DNA of 64,000 bases from Paracoccus aeridis (GTDB lineage: Bacteria; Pseudomonadota; Alphaproteobacteria; Rhodobacterales; Rhodobacteraceae): contig NZ_SELD02000044.1 of assembly GCF_004923205.2 (NCBI RefSeq), forward strand, positions 1 to 64,000. The letters run 5' to 3'. The notes beneath the pieces are model-generated. The model worked only from the letters and a program-made list of their open reading frames with translations. It ran no database searches and was not told where the DNA came from. Positions 46,180 through 58,287 of this stretch are shown here, in pieces. A program made the position numbers and the translations under genes. Each line of letters begins with the position of its first letter. Position 1 is the stretch's first letter.

Positions 46180-48618
46180 TTGGCCGCCCGGCTCGACACC
46201 TACCGCGGCAAGCGCGATCCCGCGCGCACGGCCGAGCCGTTCGACGAAGGCACACCGTCGGCGGGCGCGCTGCGGTATTCGATGCAGAACCACGACGCCA
46301 CCCGGCTTCACTGGGACCTGCGGCTGGAATGGGGTGGCGTGCTGCTGAGCTGGGCCGTCACCCGCGGCCCGAGCTTCGACCCCGGCGAAAAGCGTCTCGC
46401 GGTCAGGACCGAGGATCACCCGATTCCCTACCTGACCTTCGAGGGCACGATCCCCAAGGGCGAATATGGCGGCGGCACCGTGATGCTGTGGGACATCGGG
46501 TCGTGGCGACCCGACGGCGACGTGGAATACGGCCTGGGCAAGGGCCACCTGCGCTTCCAGGTCTACGGGCGGCGGCTGACCGGGTCCTGGGACCTGGTAC
46601 GGATCAAGGGCCGGCCGAACGAGAGGCGCGAGAACTGGCTGCTGATCAAGCAGGACGACGCCGCCGCCCACGCGCCCGATCCGGTCGAACGCTACCGCAC
46701 CAGCGTCGCGACCAACCGCGACTTCGCCGCCATCGCCGAGGATCGTCCCGCCGTGCCCTTCGGCCCCGCGAACCGGCTCGCCCGCCCGAAGCCGGTCGAG
46801 CCGATGCTCGCAAAGCTGGTCGACGACCCCCCGTCCGGCGATGGCTGGCAGCACGAGATCAAGATCGACGGCTATCGCGGCCTTGTCGAGATCGGCAAGG
46901 GGGGGGCGCTGATCCGCACCCGCAACGGTCTCGACTGGTCCGAACGGTTCGCGCCGCTGCTGCCCGCGTTCGAGGAACTGCCCGCCCGCTCAGCCCTGAT
47001 CGACGGCGAGATCGTCGCGGGCGCGGGCCGCCTCGGCTTCACGGCGCTGCAGCAGGCGATCACGGCAGGCGGGCCGTTCGCCTTCGTCGCCTTCGACCTG
47101 CTGCATCTCGACGGCAAGGACCTGAAGCGCACGCCGCTGAAGGACCGGCAGGCGGCACTGCGCGACCTGCTGGCCGACGTCCCGGCCCTGGGGCTGATCG
47201 AGCAGTCGCTCGCCGTCGAGGGTAGCGGCGAGGACGCGCTGGCCGCGATCTGCGCGGCGAAGGGCGAAGGCATCGTGTCGAAGCGGATCGACTCGACCTA
47301 CCGGCCGGGCAGGGGGGACAGCTGGCGCAAGACCAAGTGCGAACATCGCGACGACTACCTGATCGCGGGATGGTTACCCTCGCAGGCAAACGGGCGCGCG
47401 TTCTCGTCGCTGTTGCTGGCCGAACGGGCCGAGGACGGGACGCTGCACTATCGCGGCAAGGTCGGCACCGGGTTCGACGGCGACGCGCTGGACAAGGTCA
47501 TGGCCGCGCTTGCGCCGCATGCCCGGCCGAAAGCGGCGCTGGACGTGCCCCGGTCCGAGGCGCGCGGCGCGAAGTGGGTCGAACCTGTCATCGCGGCCGA
47601 GATCCGCTATGCCGACATCACCGGCGACGGCCGGCTGCGCCATGCGAGTTTCCAGGGGCTGCGCGAGGACAAGATGCCCAAGGCTCCGCCTGCGAGGAGG
47701 GCCGCGAAGGCCACACCCGTCGTCCGGGTCGCGTCGGGCCGCTCGGACGACGAGATCCGGGTTGCGGGCGTCCGCATCTCGAACCCCAGGCGCGTCGTCT
47801 ACCCGGACGCAAAGGTCACCAAGGCCGACATCGCCGCCTATTACGAGGCCGTGGCGCCCCTGATGCTAGAGCATCTGCGCGACCGGCCCATCTCGCTCGT
47901 GCGGCTGCCCGAGGGGCTGGGCGGCGAATCGTTCTTCCAGAAACACGCGGGCAAGGGCTTTCCGACGCAGATCCGCGAAACGGCGATCGAGGGCGAGGAC
48001 GAGCCCGCGCTTTACGTCCGCGACGCGGCCGGGCTGGTTGCCGGGGCGCAGATGGATGTCGTCGAATACCACATGCGGGGCACGCACCGCGACCGGCCCG
48101 ACCGGCCCGACCGGCTGGTCTTCGACCTCGACCCCGACGAGGGGCTGGGGTGGGCCGACGTGAAGCGCGCGGCGTTCGACCTGCGCGACCGGCTGGATGG
48201 GCTGGGGCTGCCGACTTGGGCCATGGTGACGGGCGGCAAGGGCGTTCACATCGTGTGCGACATCAGGCGCACGGTGCCGTGGGAAACCGCGACGCTGTTT
48301 GCGCGGACCCTGACAACGGTGCTGGCAGATGAGGAGCCGGATCGCTTTGTCGCGGTCATGTCCAAGGCCAGGCGGACCGGGCGGATCTTCATAGACTGGC
48401 TGAGGAACCAGCCGCAAGCGACTGCAGTCGCGCCGTTTTCCCTGCGCGCACGCCCGGGGGCGACGGTCGCGGTGCCGGTCTCGTGGGAGGTGCTGGAGAC
48501 ACTGAAGGGCGCGAACGTCTTTACCATCCGCGACGCGCTCGACCGCGCGCCGGACGTCGTGCCCGATTATCCCGACCCGGTGCCGCTGACCCCTGCGATC
48601 AGGGCGCTCACAACGTGA
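46180..48618 (+). CDS. ligD: Multifunctional DNA ligase D
   Basis: 812 aa from TTG directly after the ku stop. Order of domains: 3'-phosphoesterase (1-165; HWDLRLEWGG, DHPIPYLTFEGTIPKGEYG), ATP-dependent ligase (about 200-500; catalytic Lys in HEIKIDGYRGL, GEGIVSKRIDSTY), polymerase/primase (about 540-812; DLDPDEGLGW, KGVHIVCDI, KARRTGRIFIDWLRN). Complete for all three. Seals double-strand breaks with Ku. Confidence 0.96.
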   Translation: MAARLDTYRGKRDPARTAEPFDEGTPSAGALRYSMQNHDATRLHWDLRLEWGGVLLSWAVTRGPSFDPGEKRLAVRTEDHPIPYLTFEGTIPKGEYGGGTVMLWDIGSWRPDGDVEYGLGKGHLRFQVYGRRLTGSWDLVRIKGRPNERRENWLLIKQDDAAAHAPDPVERYRTSVATNRDFAAIAEDRPAVPFGPANRLARPKPVEPMLAKLVDDPPSGDGWQHEIKIDGYRGLVEIGKGGALIRTRNGLDWSERFAPLLPAFEELPARSALIDGEIVAGAGRLGFTALQQAITAGGPFAFVAFDLLHLDGKDLKRTPLKDRQAALRDLLADVPALGLIEQSLAVEGSGEDALAAICAAKGEGIVSKRIDSTYRPGRGDSWRKTKCEHRDDYLIAGWLPSQANGRAFSSLLLAERAEDGTLHYRGKVGTGFDGDALDKVMAALAPHARPKAALDVPRSEARGAKWVEPVIAAEIRYADITGDGRLRHASFQGLREDKMPKAPPARRAAKATPVVRVASGRSDDEIRVAGVRISNPRRVVYPDAKVTKADIAAYYEAVAPLMLEHLRDRPISLVRLPEGLGGESFFQKHAGKGFPTQIRETAIEGEDEPALYVRDAAGLVAGAQMDVVEYHMRGTHRDRPDRPDRLVFDLDPDEGLGWADVKRAAFDLRDRLDGLGLPTWAMVTGGKGVHIVCDIRRTVPWETATLFARTLTTVLADEEPDRFVAVMSKARRTGRIFIDWLRNQPQATAVAPFSLRARPGATVAVPVSWEVLETLKGANVFTIRDALDRAPDVVPDYPDPVPLTPAIRALTT

Positions 48619-48992
48619 CCGATGATGACGGCGCGCTGACGGGACGCCCGCTGCGCCTGCGCGTCTATCTGGACGAGCGCCGCTGGCTCGGCCCCGGCAA
48701 GGCCGACCTGCTGGCGCTGATCGACGAGACCGGCTCGATCTCGGCCGCGGGGCGACGCATGAAGATGAGCTACAAGCGCGCTTGGACCTTGGCCGAGGCG
48801 CTGAACGCGATGTTCCCCGAGCCGCTGATCGAAAGCGCCCGTGGCGGGGCGCAGGGCGGCGGCGCCGCGCTGACGCCGCTCGGGCGGCAGGTCCTCGCGC
48901 GGTTCCGGGCCATCCAGGCGGGCGCGGAACAAGCCGCCGCCGCCGAGATCGCGGCGCTGCGCGGCCTTTCCGATATGTCCGGCCGGAAATAG
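48615..48992 (+). CDS. modE: ModE-type regulator lacking the molybdate-binding domain
   Basis: 125 aa from GTG overlapping the ligD stop (GTGA). It contains only the LysR-like winged-helix domain: LALIDETGSISAAGRRMKMSYKRAWTLAEALNAMFPEPLIES, then GGGAALTPLGRQVLARF. The two MopI (molbindin) domains of E. coli ModE are absent, common in alphaproteobacteria. Probably represses modABC. Confidence 0.87.
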   Translation: MTDDDGALTGRPLRLRVYLDERRWLGPGKADLLALIDETGSISAAGRRMKMSYKRAWTLAEALNAMFPEPLIESARGGAQGGGAALTPLGRQVLARFRAIQAGAEQAAAAEIAALRGLSDMSGRK

Positions 48993-49059
48993 CGCTTGCC
49001 GCGCTGCGCGGACCTTGGTCTAACTGCGTGGCGACGCCGTTCCCTGATCCGAGGCCCAG

Positions 49060-49845
49060 ATGACCCGCATGTCCCGCCTTGCCGTCGCGGCTTTGACCGC
49101 CATGACAGTCGTCGCGGGGCCAGCCGCCGCTGAGGACGTCACCGTCTTCGCCGCCGCGAGCCTCAAGACCGCGCTCGACCGCATCGTGAAGGAGTGGGAG
49201 GGCAGCAGCGGCAACAGCGCCGTCGTGTCCTACGCCGGCAGCTCGCAACTGGCCCGCCAGATTCAGGAGGGCGCGCCGGCCGACATCTTCATCTCGGCCG
49301 CGACAGACTGGATGGACACGCTGGAACAGGCGGCAGAGATCGACCCCGGCAGCCGCGTCGACCTGCTGGGCAACACGCTGGTCCTGGTGCGCGCGGGCGG
49401 CGAGGCTGCGCCCGACGCGCCCGTCATCGACAAGAACTATGACCTGAAGGGCCAGCTCGCCGGCGGCAAGCTGGCCATGGCGCTGGTCGAATCGGTGCCC
49501 GCAGGGGTCTACGGCAAGCAGGCGCTGACCTCGCTGGGGCTGTGGGACAGCGTCTCGCAGGACGTGGCGCAGGCCGACAACGTGCGCGCCGCGCTGGCGC
49601 TGGTCGCCACGCGGGAGGCGCCGATGGGCATCGTCTACGCGACCGACGCGCATGCCGAACCGGCCGTGAGCATCGCGGGCGTGTTCCCCGCGGACAGCCA
49701 CGATCCCATCACCTATCCTGCGGCGCTGGTGAAGGGCGCCGCCGACAGGCCGGCCGCCGTCGATCTGTTCGAGACCATGAAGGGCACCGCCGCCCGCGCG
49801 GTCTTCGAAGGCGAGGGCTTCACGCTGCCGCCCGCGCAGAACTGA
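49060..49845 (+). CDS. modA: Molybdate-binding periplasmic protein ModA
   Basis: 261 aa. Signal peptide MTRMSRLAVAALTAMTVVAGPAAA, then DVTVFAAASLKTALDRI, AGSSQLARQIQEGAPADIFISA, NTLVLV, and GIVYATDAHAE; the serines that bind the oxyanion are in place (AAS, GSS). The start of the modABC operon. Confidence 0.94.
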   Translation: MTRMSRLAVAALTAMTVVAGPAAAEDVTVFAAASLKTALDRIVKEWEGSSGNSAVVSYAGSSQLARQIQEGAPADIFISAATDWMDTLEQAAEIDPGSRVDLLGNTLVLVRAGGEAAPDAPVIDKNYDLKGQLAGGKLAMALVESVPAGVYGKQALTSLGLWDSVSQDVAQADNVRAALALVATREAPMGIVYATDAHAEPAVSIAGVFPADSHDPITYPAALVKGAADRPAAVDLFETMKGTAARAVFEGEGFTLPPAQN

Positions 49846-49850
49846 CGACC

Positions 49851-50561
49851 TTGCTGCAGGCGCTCGCAGACTGGCTGGGGCCGGACGGAACCACTGCGCT
49901 TTTGCTGTCGCTCAAGGTGTCGCTGTGGGCCACGATGGCCAGCCTGCCGCCCGGGATCCTGTGCGCGCTGGTGCTGGCGCGGGGGCGGTTCTGGGGTCAC
50001 GGGCTGCTCAACGGGCTGGTGCACTTGCCGCTGATCCTGCCGCCGGTCGTGACGGGGTACCTGCTCCTCGTCATCATGGGGCGGCGCGGCCCGGTGGGCG
50101 CATGGCTGGAACAGGCCTTCGGCATCGTCTTTGCCTTCCGGTGGACCGGCGCGGCGCTCGCCGCGGCCGTCATGGCCTTTCCGCTTTTGGTCCGGGCGAT
50201 CCGCCTCGCGATTGAGGCGGTGGACCCGCGGCTGGAGGACGCGGCGGCGACGCTGGGCGCGCCGCGCGCGGCGGTCTTCGCCACCGTGACGCTGCCCTTG
50301 ATCCTGCCGGGCATCATCGCGGGCGCGGTGCTCGCCTTCGCCAAGTCGATGGGAGAGTTCGGGGCGACGATCACCTTCGTTTCGAACATTCCCGGCCAGA
50401 CCCAGACCCTGCCATCGGCCATCTACACCGCGCTGCAGGTGCCGGGGCAGGGCGAGACGGTGGCGCGCCTTGCCGCATTGTCGATCGCGGTGGCGCTGGT
50501 GGCGCTCGGGGTGGCCGAGTGGCTGTCGCGCGCCGTCGCGCGGCGCATCGCGGGGCGCTGA
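49851..50561 (+). CDS. modB: Molybdate ABC transporter permease ModB
   Basis: 236 aa from TTG 5 nt after the modA stop. Five to six membrane helices; GLVHLPLILPPVVTGYLLL and the EAA loop EDAAATLGAPRAAVFATVTLPLILPGIIAGAVLAFAKSMGEFGAT are diagnostic. Overlaps modC by 1 bp. Confidence 0.93.
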   Translation: MLQALADWLGPDGTTALLLSLKVSLWATMASLPPGILCALVLARGRFWGHGLLNGLVHLPLILPPVVTGYLLLVIMGRRGPVGAWLEQAFGIVFAFRWTGAALAAAVMAFPLLVRAIRLAIEAVDPRLEDAAATLGAPRAAVFATVTLPLILPGIIAGAVLAFAKSMGEFGATITFVSNIPGQTQTLPSAIYTALQVPGQGETVARLAALSIAVALVALGVAEWLSRAVARRIAGR

Positions 50562-51637
50562 TGCTGTCGGTCGCGCTGCGGCACCGCTTTCCGGGCTTCG
50601 CGCTCGACGCCGCCTTCGACGCGCCGGCGGGGATCACCGCGCTGTTCGGACGCTCCGGTTCGGGCAAGACCACGATCGTAAACGCGGTGGCGGGGCTGCT
50701 GCGCCCCGATCACGGTCGCATCGTCGTCGATGGTCGCGTGCTGACCGACAGCGCCGCGGGCGTGATGGTGCCCGTGCGGTCGCGGCGGATCGGCTATGTC
50801 TTCCAGGATGCGCGGCTGTTCCCGCACATGACGGTGCGCCGGAACCTCGCCTACGGCACCCGCTTCGCGCCCCCCGGCGCGACCGGGCCGTCGGGCGGCG
50901 AGGTGGTGGAGATGCTGGGGATCGGCCGCCTGCTCGACCGTCGCCCCGCGCTTCTGTCGGGGGGCGAGAAGGCGCGGGTCGCGATCGGGCGCGCGCTGCT
51001 GTCGCGGCCGCGGCTGCTGATCCTCGACGAGCCGCTCGCCTCGCTCGACGCCGCGCGCCGGGCGGAGATCCTGCCCTACGTGGAAAGCCTCCGCGACCGC
51101 ACCGGCATCCCCGTCCTGTATATCAGCCACGCGATTTCCGAGGTCGCGCGGCTGGCGACGACGCTGGTCCTGATCGACGCGGGCCGGGTCACGCGGGCGG
51201 GCGCGCTCGAGGACCTCCTGTCGGACCCGGCGTCGGCCGCGCTGCTCGACCCGGACGAGGTCGGCGCGGTGCTGCCCGGCATCATCGCCGCGCACGAGCC
51301 CGACGGCCTCGCCCGCATCGCTACGGCCGCGGGCGATCTGCTGGTTCCGGGCCTTGCCGCGCCCGTGGGCCGCGCGCTCAGGCTGCGGATCAGGGCGGCA
51401 GAGGTGATCGTGTCGCTCGCGCCACCGCAGGACAGTTCCGTCCTGAACGTCCTGCCCGTTACGGTCGCGCGGATCGAGGGCGAGGGCGCGACCGTCCTGG
51501 TCCAGCTGCGCCTGCACGGGGGCGCGGCGCTGCTCGCGCGCATCACGCAGCGGTCGGTCGACGCGCTGCGTCTGGCGCCGGGCGTCCGGTGCCACGCCAC
51601 GGTGAAAAGCGCGGGTCTGGTGCAGGGGGCGGGCTAG
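50561..51637 (+). CDS. modC: Molybdate ABC transporter ATPase ModC
   Basis: 358 aa. Walker [10 protein letters not shown] (30-38), Q loop [13 protein letters not shown], signature [14 protein letters not shown] (132-), Walker B LLILDEP, H loop YISHA. The C-terminal MOP domain (about 290-355) binds molybdate. Ends with a 4-bp tail-to-tail overlap with the mutase gene. Confidence 0.95.
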   Translation: MLSVALRHRFPGFALDAAFDAPAGITALFGRSGSGKTTIVNAVAGLLRPDHGRIVVDGRVLTDSAAGVMVPVRSRRIGYVFQDARLFPHMTVRRNLAYGTRFAPPGATGPSGGEVVEMLGIGRLLDRRPALLSGGEKARVAIGRALLSRPRLLILDEPLASLDAARRAEILPYVESLRDRTGIPVLYISHAISEVARLATTLVLIDAGRVTRAGALEDLLSDPASAALLDPDEVGAVLPGIIAAHEPDGLARIATAAGDLLVPGLAAPVGRALRLRIRAAEVIVSLAPPQDSSVLNVLPVTVARIEGEGATVLVQLRLHGGAALLARITQRSVDALRLAPGVRCHATVKSAGLVQGAG

Positions 51638-53775
51638 GCGTGCGCACCCCGCACGATCTCGAGGATCTCGCGCGCGGCCACCGGGATGTTGGTGCCCGGC
51701 CCGAAGATCGCGGCGACGCCTGCCTGGCGCAGGAAGTCGTAGTCCTGCTGCGGGATCACGCCGCCGCAGATGACGATGATGTCCTCGGCCCCCTTGTCCT
51801 TCAGCGCGCGGATCAGCTGCGGCGCGAGGGTCTTGTGCCCCGCTGCCTGGCTGGAAATGCCGACCACGTGGACGTCGTTGTCCACCGCGTCCTGCGCGGC
51901 CTCGTCGGGGGTCTGGAACAGCGGGCCCACGTCCACGTCGAAGCCGATGTCGGCGAAGGCGGTGGCGATCACCTTGGCGCCGCGGTCGTGGCCGTCCTGG
52001 CCCATCTTGACGACCAGCATACGGGGTCGGCGGCCCTCTGCCTCGGCAAAGGCCTCCACGTCGCGCTGGATCCGGGCGAAACCTTCGTCGCCGTCATAGG
52101 CCGCGCCGTAGACGCCGGCGAGCGTGCGGACCTCGGCGCGGTGGCGGCCGAACACGTTCTCCATCGCCATGCTGATCTCTCCCACGGTCGCGCGCGCCCG
52201 CGCGGCTTCGACCGCGGCTTCCAAAAGGTTCCCGCCCTCGCGCGCGCGGCGCGTGACCTCGGCCAGCGCCGCGTCGCAGGCGGCCTGGTCGCGGGTGGCG
52301 CGGATGGCTTCCAGGCGGGCGATCTGGCTCGCGCGGACCTTCATGTTGTCGATGTCGAGGATGTCGATCGGGTCCTCGCGGTCCTTGCGGTACTTGTTGA
52401 CGCCGACGATCACCTCTTCGCCGCGGTCGACCATGGCCTGTCGGCGGGCGGCCGTCTCCTCGATCCGGAGCTTGGGCTGCCCGGTGGCGACGGCCTTGGT
52501 CATGCCGCCCATCGCCTCGACCTCCTTGATGATCGCCCAGGCCTTTTCGGCCAGTTCGGCCGTTAGGCTTTCGACGTAGTAGGACCCGGCCAGAGGATCG
52601 ACGACATGGGTGATCCCGGTCTCCTCCTGCAGGATCAGCTGCGTGTTCCGCGCGATCCGGGCCGAGAAGTCCGTCGGCAGCGCGATCGCCTCGTCCAGCG
52701 CGTTGGTGTGGAGCGATTGCGTCCCGCCAAGCGCCGCGCTCATCGCCTCGTAGGCGGTGCGGACGACGTTGTTGTAGGGGTCCTGTTCCTGAAGGCTCAC
52801 GCCCGAGGTCTGGCAGTGCGTTCGCAGCATGAGGCTCGACTGCTTCTTCGCGCCGAAATCCGACATGATCCGGTGCCACAGCAGCCGCGCGGCGCGCAGC
52901 TTCGCGATCTCCATGAAGAAGTTCATGCCGATGGCGAAGAAGAACGACAGGCGGCCCGCGAAGTCGTCGACGTCCATCCCTGCCGCCATCGCGGCGCGGA
53001 CGTATTCACGCCCGTCGGCCAGCGTGTAGGCCAGTTCCTGCACCAGGTTCGCGCCCGCTTCCTGCATGTGGTAGCCGGAAATCGAGATCGAGTTGAACCT
53101 GGGCATCTCCGCCGAGGTGTAGCCGATGATGTCGGCGATGATCCGCATCGAAGGCTCGGGCGGATAGATGTAGGTGTTGCGGACCATGAACTCCTTGAGA
53201 ATGTCGTTCTGGATCGTCCCCGACAGGACGGCGCGGGAATGGCCCTGCTCCTCGCCCGCGACGATGAAGCTGGCGAGGATCGGGATCACCGCGCCGTTCA
53301 TGGTCATCGACACCGACACCTTGTCCAGCGGGATGCCGTCGAACAGGATCTTCATGTCCTCGACGCTGTCGATGGCAACCCCCGCCTTGCCCACGTCGCC
53401 TTCGACCCGCGGATGATCGCTGTCATAGCCCCGGTGCGTCGCGAGATCGAACGCGACCGACACGCCCTGCTGCCCGGCGGCGAGATTGCGGCGGTAGAAC
53501 GCGTTCGATTCCTCGGCCGTCGAAAAGCCCGCATATTGCCGGATCGTCCACGGGCGGCCCGCATACATCGTCGCGCGCGGGCCGCGGGTGAAGGGCGCGA
53601 TGCCGGGCAGGCTGCCCATGTGATCGAGGTCCTCGGTGTCTGCCGCGGTATAAAGCGGCTTGACCTTGATGCCTTCCAGCGTGTCCCAGGCGAGCGTATC
53701 GGGTTCCGCGCCCTTCAGTTCCTTGCGTGCCAGTTCGCGCCACAGATCCAGCGTCGGCTTGGGGTCGTTCATCAT
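51634..53775 (-). CDS. Methylmalonyl-CoA mutase
   Basis: 713 aa single-chain form. N-terminal TIM-barrel catalytic domain ([45 protein letters not shown]) and C-terminal cobalamin-binding domain with [11 protein letters not shown] (base-off His). Converts methylmalonyl-CoA to succinyl-CoA after PccAB. Starts with MMND; the second Met is also possible. Confidence 0.96.
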   Translation of the reverse strand: MMNDPKPTLDLWRELARKELKGAEPDTLAWDTLEGIKVKPLYTAADTEDLDHMGSLPGIAPFTRGPRATMYAGRPWTIRQYAGFSTAEESNAFYRRNLAAGQQGVSVAFDLATHRGYDSDHPRVEGDVGKAGVAIDSVEDMKILFDGIPLDKVSVSMTMNGAVIPILASFIVAGEEQGHSRAVLSGTIQNDILKEFMVRNTYIYPPEPSMRIIADIIGYTSAEMPRFNSISISGYHMQEAGANLVQELAYTLADGREYVRAAMAAGMDVDDFAGRLSFFFAIGMNFFMEIAKLRAARLLWHRIMSDFGAKKQSSLMLRTHCQTSGVSLQEQDPYNNVVRTAYEAMSAALGGTQSLHTNALDEAIALPTDFSARIARNTQLILQEETGITHVVDPLAGSYYVESLTAELAEKAWAIIKEVEAMGGMTKAVATGQPKLRIEETAARRQAMVDRGEEVIVGVNKYRKDREDPIDILDIDNMKVRASQIARLEAIRATRDQAACDAALAEVTRRAREGGNLLEAAVEAARARATVGEISMAMENVFGRHRAEVRTLAGVYGAAYDGDEGFARIQRDVEAFAEAEGRRPRMLVVKMGQDGHDRGAKVIATAFADIGFDVDVGPLFQTPDEAAQDAVDNDVHVVGISSQAAGHKTLAPQLIRALKDKGAEDIIVICGGVIPQQDYDFLRQAGVAAIFGPGTNIPVAAREILEIVRGAHA

Positions 53776-53833
53776 GTGGTCCTTTCAGGTCGCGCGCGCG
53801 TCACTATATCTTCGGAATGAGGGCGAGGCACAG

Positions 53834-54343
53834 ATGGTAATCAGGCGGTTGGCATGGGGGCTGGCGGCTATGGCCGTGGCCGGACTGGGCGCGGGAACGC
53901 CCCCGGCCTCGTTGCCCGCGCCGGTCTCGACGGTCGAGACGCCCACCGCCCCGGCCGTCGTTCGCCCCGGCGTGTCGGCGCTTTCCGTGCGCGACGCGGC
54001 GGAAGTCGCGCCCGAGGATCTGATCTTCACCGCCCGCGCCGTCATCGTCTTCGCCGACACGCCCGAGGATGCCGCGTTCCGGTCGCAGGTCGACCTGATC
54101 AACCGCGACCCCGCCGGCCTTGCGGCGCGCGACGTGGTCGTGTTGCTGGACACTGACCCTGCGAACGCGTCTTCGTGGCGGCGGAAGCTGCGGCCGGTCG
54201 GGTTCTCGCTGGTGATCCTCGACAAGCAGGGCACGGTCATCGACCGGAAGCCGTTCCCCTGGAACTCGCGGGAAATCGGCCGGGCGATCGACAAGACGCC
54301 GGAAAGCCGGGCCGAGAATGCGCGCGCGCGGGCCGGCGGATGA
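53834..54343 (+). CDS. DUF4174 exported protein
   Basis: 169 aa. GAGG precedes ATG. Signal peptide (MVIRRLAWGLAAMAVAGLGA), Pro-rich spacer, then the DUF4174 domain (DLIFTARAVIVFADTPEDAAFRSQVDLINRDPAGLAARDVVVLLDTDP, FSLVILDKQGTVIDRKPFPWNSREIGRAID), a thioredoxin-like fold without Cys. Divergent from the mutase. Unknown function. Confidence 0.8.
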   Translation: MVIRRLAWGLAAMAVAGLGAGTPPASLPAPVSTVETPTAPAVVRPGVSALSVRDAAEVAPEDLIFTARAVIVFADTPEDAAFRSQVDLINRDPAGLAARDVVVLLDTDPANASSWRRKLRPVGFSLVILDKQGTVIDRKPFPWNSREIGRAIDKTPESRAENARARAGG

Positions 54344-54446
54344 ATTTTGCGGGATTTGGCCGGTATGTTTTCGACTGCATTGGCCACGCCGTTGAATTCG
54401 ACCTGCATCATCATTATGCTAATGACGCAGGAACAGGAGCCCGCAG

Positions 54447-54512
54447 ATGAGCACCACATCCTACAACCCGCCCCCGATCACGGGCCGGACCGGCCCGAAG
54501 CCGGGTTACTGA
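54447..54512 (+). CDS. Possible 21-aa peptide
   Basis: ATG 54447 with AGGAG about 9 nt upstream, TGA at 54510-54512. Sequence MSTTSYNPPPITGRTGPKPGY is Pro/Gly-rich. It overlaps by 35 bp the end of the minus-strand membrane protein gene. It could be a real micropeptide of the DUF4174 unit; evidence is only the SD. Confidence 0.3.
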   Translation: MSTTSYNPPPITGRTGPKPGY

Positions 54513-55065
54513 CCGACCGGGCCGCGGTTCCGCGGCCGTCGATGTTGCGGCGGATCGCGTCCAGCGCGCTGTGTCCCATCTCCATCGCCTCGACCTTCAT
54601 GGCGATGTAATCCCGGTACATCGACGCGGCCCGCTCCGGTCCGATCCGTGCGAGGTCGAGCGTTCGCAGGTCCGCGATCATCGCCACGATCGCATTCAAC
54701 TGGCTGTAGTACAGCACCACCGGATCGACCGTGTCGCGGGGCAGGACGTGGATTTCGCCCACGATGGCGTTGAAGATCGCGTCGTTCTTTTCGGACGGGA
54801 TCACGGGGAAGTAGCCCGGCTCCGAGGTGATGCGCTCGGCGATGCGGGCGCCGTAGGCGGCGACGTCGTCGCGCTGGAGCACGGCAAGGTAGGCGCGGAT
54901 TTCCGCGAACAGCGCCCGCTGCACGTCGCGCACCCGTTCCGCCCGCAGCCGGTCGTCGCGGCGGCGGTTCTGCCAGGCCACCACCCACCAGCCGGCCGCC
55001 AAGAAGACGCCCGCGATGACCGCCTGCTGAGCCTGCGGCGACAGGATGTCGTCGAGCGGCGCCAT
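54478..55065 (-). CDS. Membrane-anchored hypothetical protein
   Basis: 195 aa. One transmembrane helix near residues 15-30 (AVIAGVFLAAGWWVVAW), then a helical cytosolic domain (RLRAERVRDVQRALFAEIRAYLAVLQRDD, ...YYSQLNAIVAMIADLRTLDL). The basic residues after the helix indicate cytosolic placement. No family named. Lies between two DUF4174 genes on the opposite strand. Confidence 0.75.
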   Translation of the reverse strand: MAPLDDILSPQAQQAVIAGVFLAAGWWVVAWQNRRRDDRLRAERVRDVQRALFAEIRAYLAVLQRDDVAAYGARIAERITSEPGYFPVIPSEKNDAIFNAIVGEIHVLPRDTVDPVVLYYSQLNAIVAMIADLRTLDLARIGPERAASMYRDYIAMKVEAMEMGHSALDAIRRNIDGRGTAARSVSNPASGRSGP

Positions 55066-55140
55066 CACGATCCCGCCCCTGCGGGAACCGAGGGCGGGTC
55101 CGGCGCGTCACGTTCCGACATGCCGGGAGGAACCGCCATT

Positions 55141-55464
55141 ATGGAACGTATCGTCACAATCCCTCTGGCCGAGGCCGACCACCTCACCCTGCTGGGCCGG
55201 GCGCGGCCCGTCATCATCACGGCCCCTGCCGAAAGCGACGCAGCCGCCGTCGAGCAGTTGCGGATGCTGGGGGCGGCCGCGCACGGGCTGGGCGAACGCG
55301 ACATGCCGGTGCTGACCGACTTCGGCGGCCATGACGCGTTCGAGTTGCGGCTGGTCGGCAAGGACGGGACCGTCAAGCAGCGGTTCGATACGCCGGTGGA
55401 CGCCGAGACCCTGTTCGAGATCGTCGATGCCATGCCGATGCGGCAGGACGAGATGAAGGAATGA
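55141..55464 (+). CDS. DUF4174-like small protein
   Basis: 107 aa; GGGAGGAA lies 9-10 nt before ATG. No signal peptide. The fold is that of DUF4174: RARPVIITAPAESDAAAVEQLRMLGAAAHGLGERDMPVLTDFG, ending ETLFEIVDAMPMRQDEM, the typical C-terminal box. A second member of the family within 1 kb of the first. Confidence 0.75.
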   Translation: MERIVTIPLAEADHLTLLGRARPVIITAPAESDAAAVEQLRMLGAAAHGLGERDMPVLTDFGGHDAFELRLVGKDGTVKQRFDTPVDAETLFEIVDAMPMRQDEMKE

Positions 55465-55551
55465 CGCGCGGCCCCGCGCCGCGCCCGCTTGCGCACCGCG
55501 CAAGGACGGCCGCGGACCGGGACGGGGCAGGGCGCCCGGCGCGCGTGCACC

Positions 55552-57609
<2,058 letters not shown>

Positions 57610-57634
57610 GGGCTGCCCTGGGCTGGTTACGGAA

Positions 57635-57666
57635 AGGCCGCCCGGGTGCATGCACCGGGGCGGCCT
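57635..57666 (-). terminator. 32-bp near-perfect palindrome between lipoprotein gene and pccA
   Basis: Bases 57635-57666 are self-complementary except for one central G-G pair, centred on GTGCATGCAC. It lies 26 bp upstream of the pccA start and 45 bp after the lipoprotein stop, followed on the minus strand by TTTCC. Attenuator/terminator or protein-binding site. Confidence 0.55.
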
Positions 57667-57711
57667 GGATCATTCGGAATGCCGGCCATGGGACCGGCGG
57701 TGACGCTCAGG

Positions 57712-57933
57712 TCACTGGCACAGACGGACGTCGTCGCACAGCGCGCCGCCGACGGCGCCGATGGCCGCGCCCTTGAGGCGGTCGCTGCCGCCCTTGCCGC
57801 GGACGTCCTGGACGACGTAGCCTGCGCCCGCGCCGATGATCGCGCGGTCAAGGTCGGTGGGCTGGATGTTCTGCGTGCAACCGGCGAGCATGGCGGCGCC
57901 CAGTCCGGCGACGAGCAGCAGTTTCTTGGACAT
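57712..57933 (-). CDS. Small glycine-zipper lipoprotein 1
   Basis: 73 aa. Lipobox LAGC after MSKKLLLVAGLGAAM gives Cys18 as the lipidation site. Glycine-rich hydrophobic part (AIIGAGAGYVVQDVRGKGG, LKGAAIGAVGGALC) and the C-terminus GGALCDDVRLCQ. Paralogue of the next gene, with the same end. Periplasm-facing outer membrane lipoprotein. Confidence 0.85.
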   Translation of the reverse strand: MSKKLLLVAGLGAAMLAGCTQNIQPTDLDRAIIGAGAGYVVQDVRGKGGSDRLKGAAIGAVGGALCDDVRLCQ

Positions 57934-58038
57934 GTGATCTCTTTCTTGTCTTGCGGCGCCCGGTCCGCGCACGGGCGCCCGGCGGCCTTGTTGGTCAGGA
58001 TGCGCGCCGCCCGGCAGCAGGCGGTCGCGCCGATCGCG

Positions 58039-58287
58039 TTACTGGCAGACGCCCACGTCGTCGCAGAGCGCACCACCGGCCGCGCCGATGAGGGCGCCGG
58101 TTGAGGCCTTCTCGTCAAGCGCCTTGGCAACGACGGCACCGGCAAGGGCGCCGCCCGCGGCGCGCTGCGCGTCTGCGGACAGGCCGGTGTTGTAGCCGTA
58201 GCCCGGGTAGGTGCCTTGCGCACAGGCCGACAGGCCAGCGGCCAGCAGCGCGACGCCAGCAATGCGAACGATGAGTTTGGTGTGCAT
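58039..58287 (-). CDS. Small glycine-zipper lipoprotein 2
   Basis: 82 aa. Signal peptide with lipobox LSAC (Cys22), a Gly/Tyr stretch, then GGALAGAVVAKALDEK and TGALIGAAGGALCDDVGVCQ. The 12-residue C-terminal end matches the downstream paralogue, including both Cys. Hairpin GGCGCCCG/CGGGCGCC follows the gene. Confidence 0.85.
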   Translation of the reverse strand: MHTKLIVRIAGVALLAAGLSACAQGTYPGYGYNTGLSADAQRAAGGALAGAVVAKALDEKASTGALIGAAGGALCDDVGVCQ

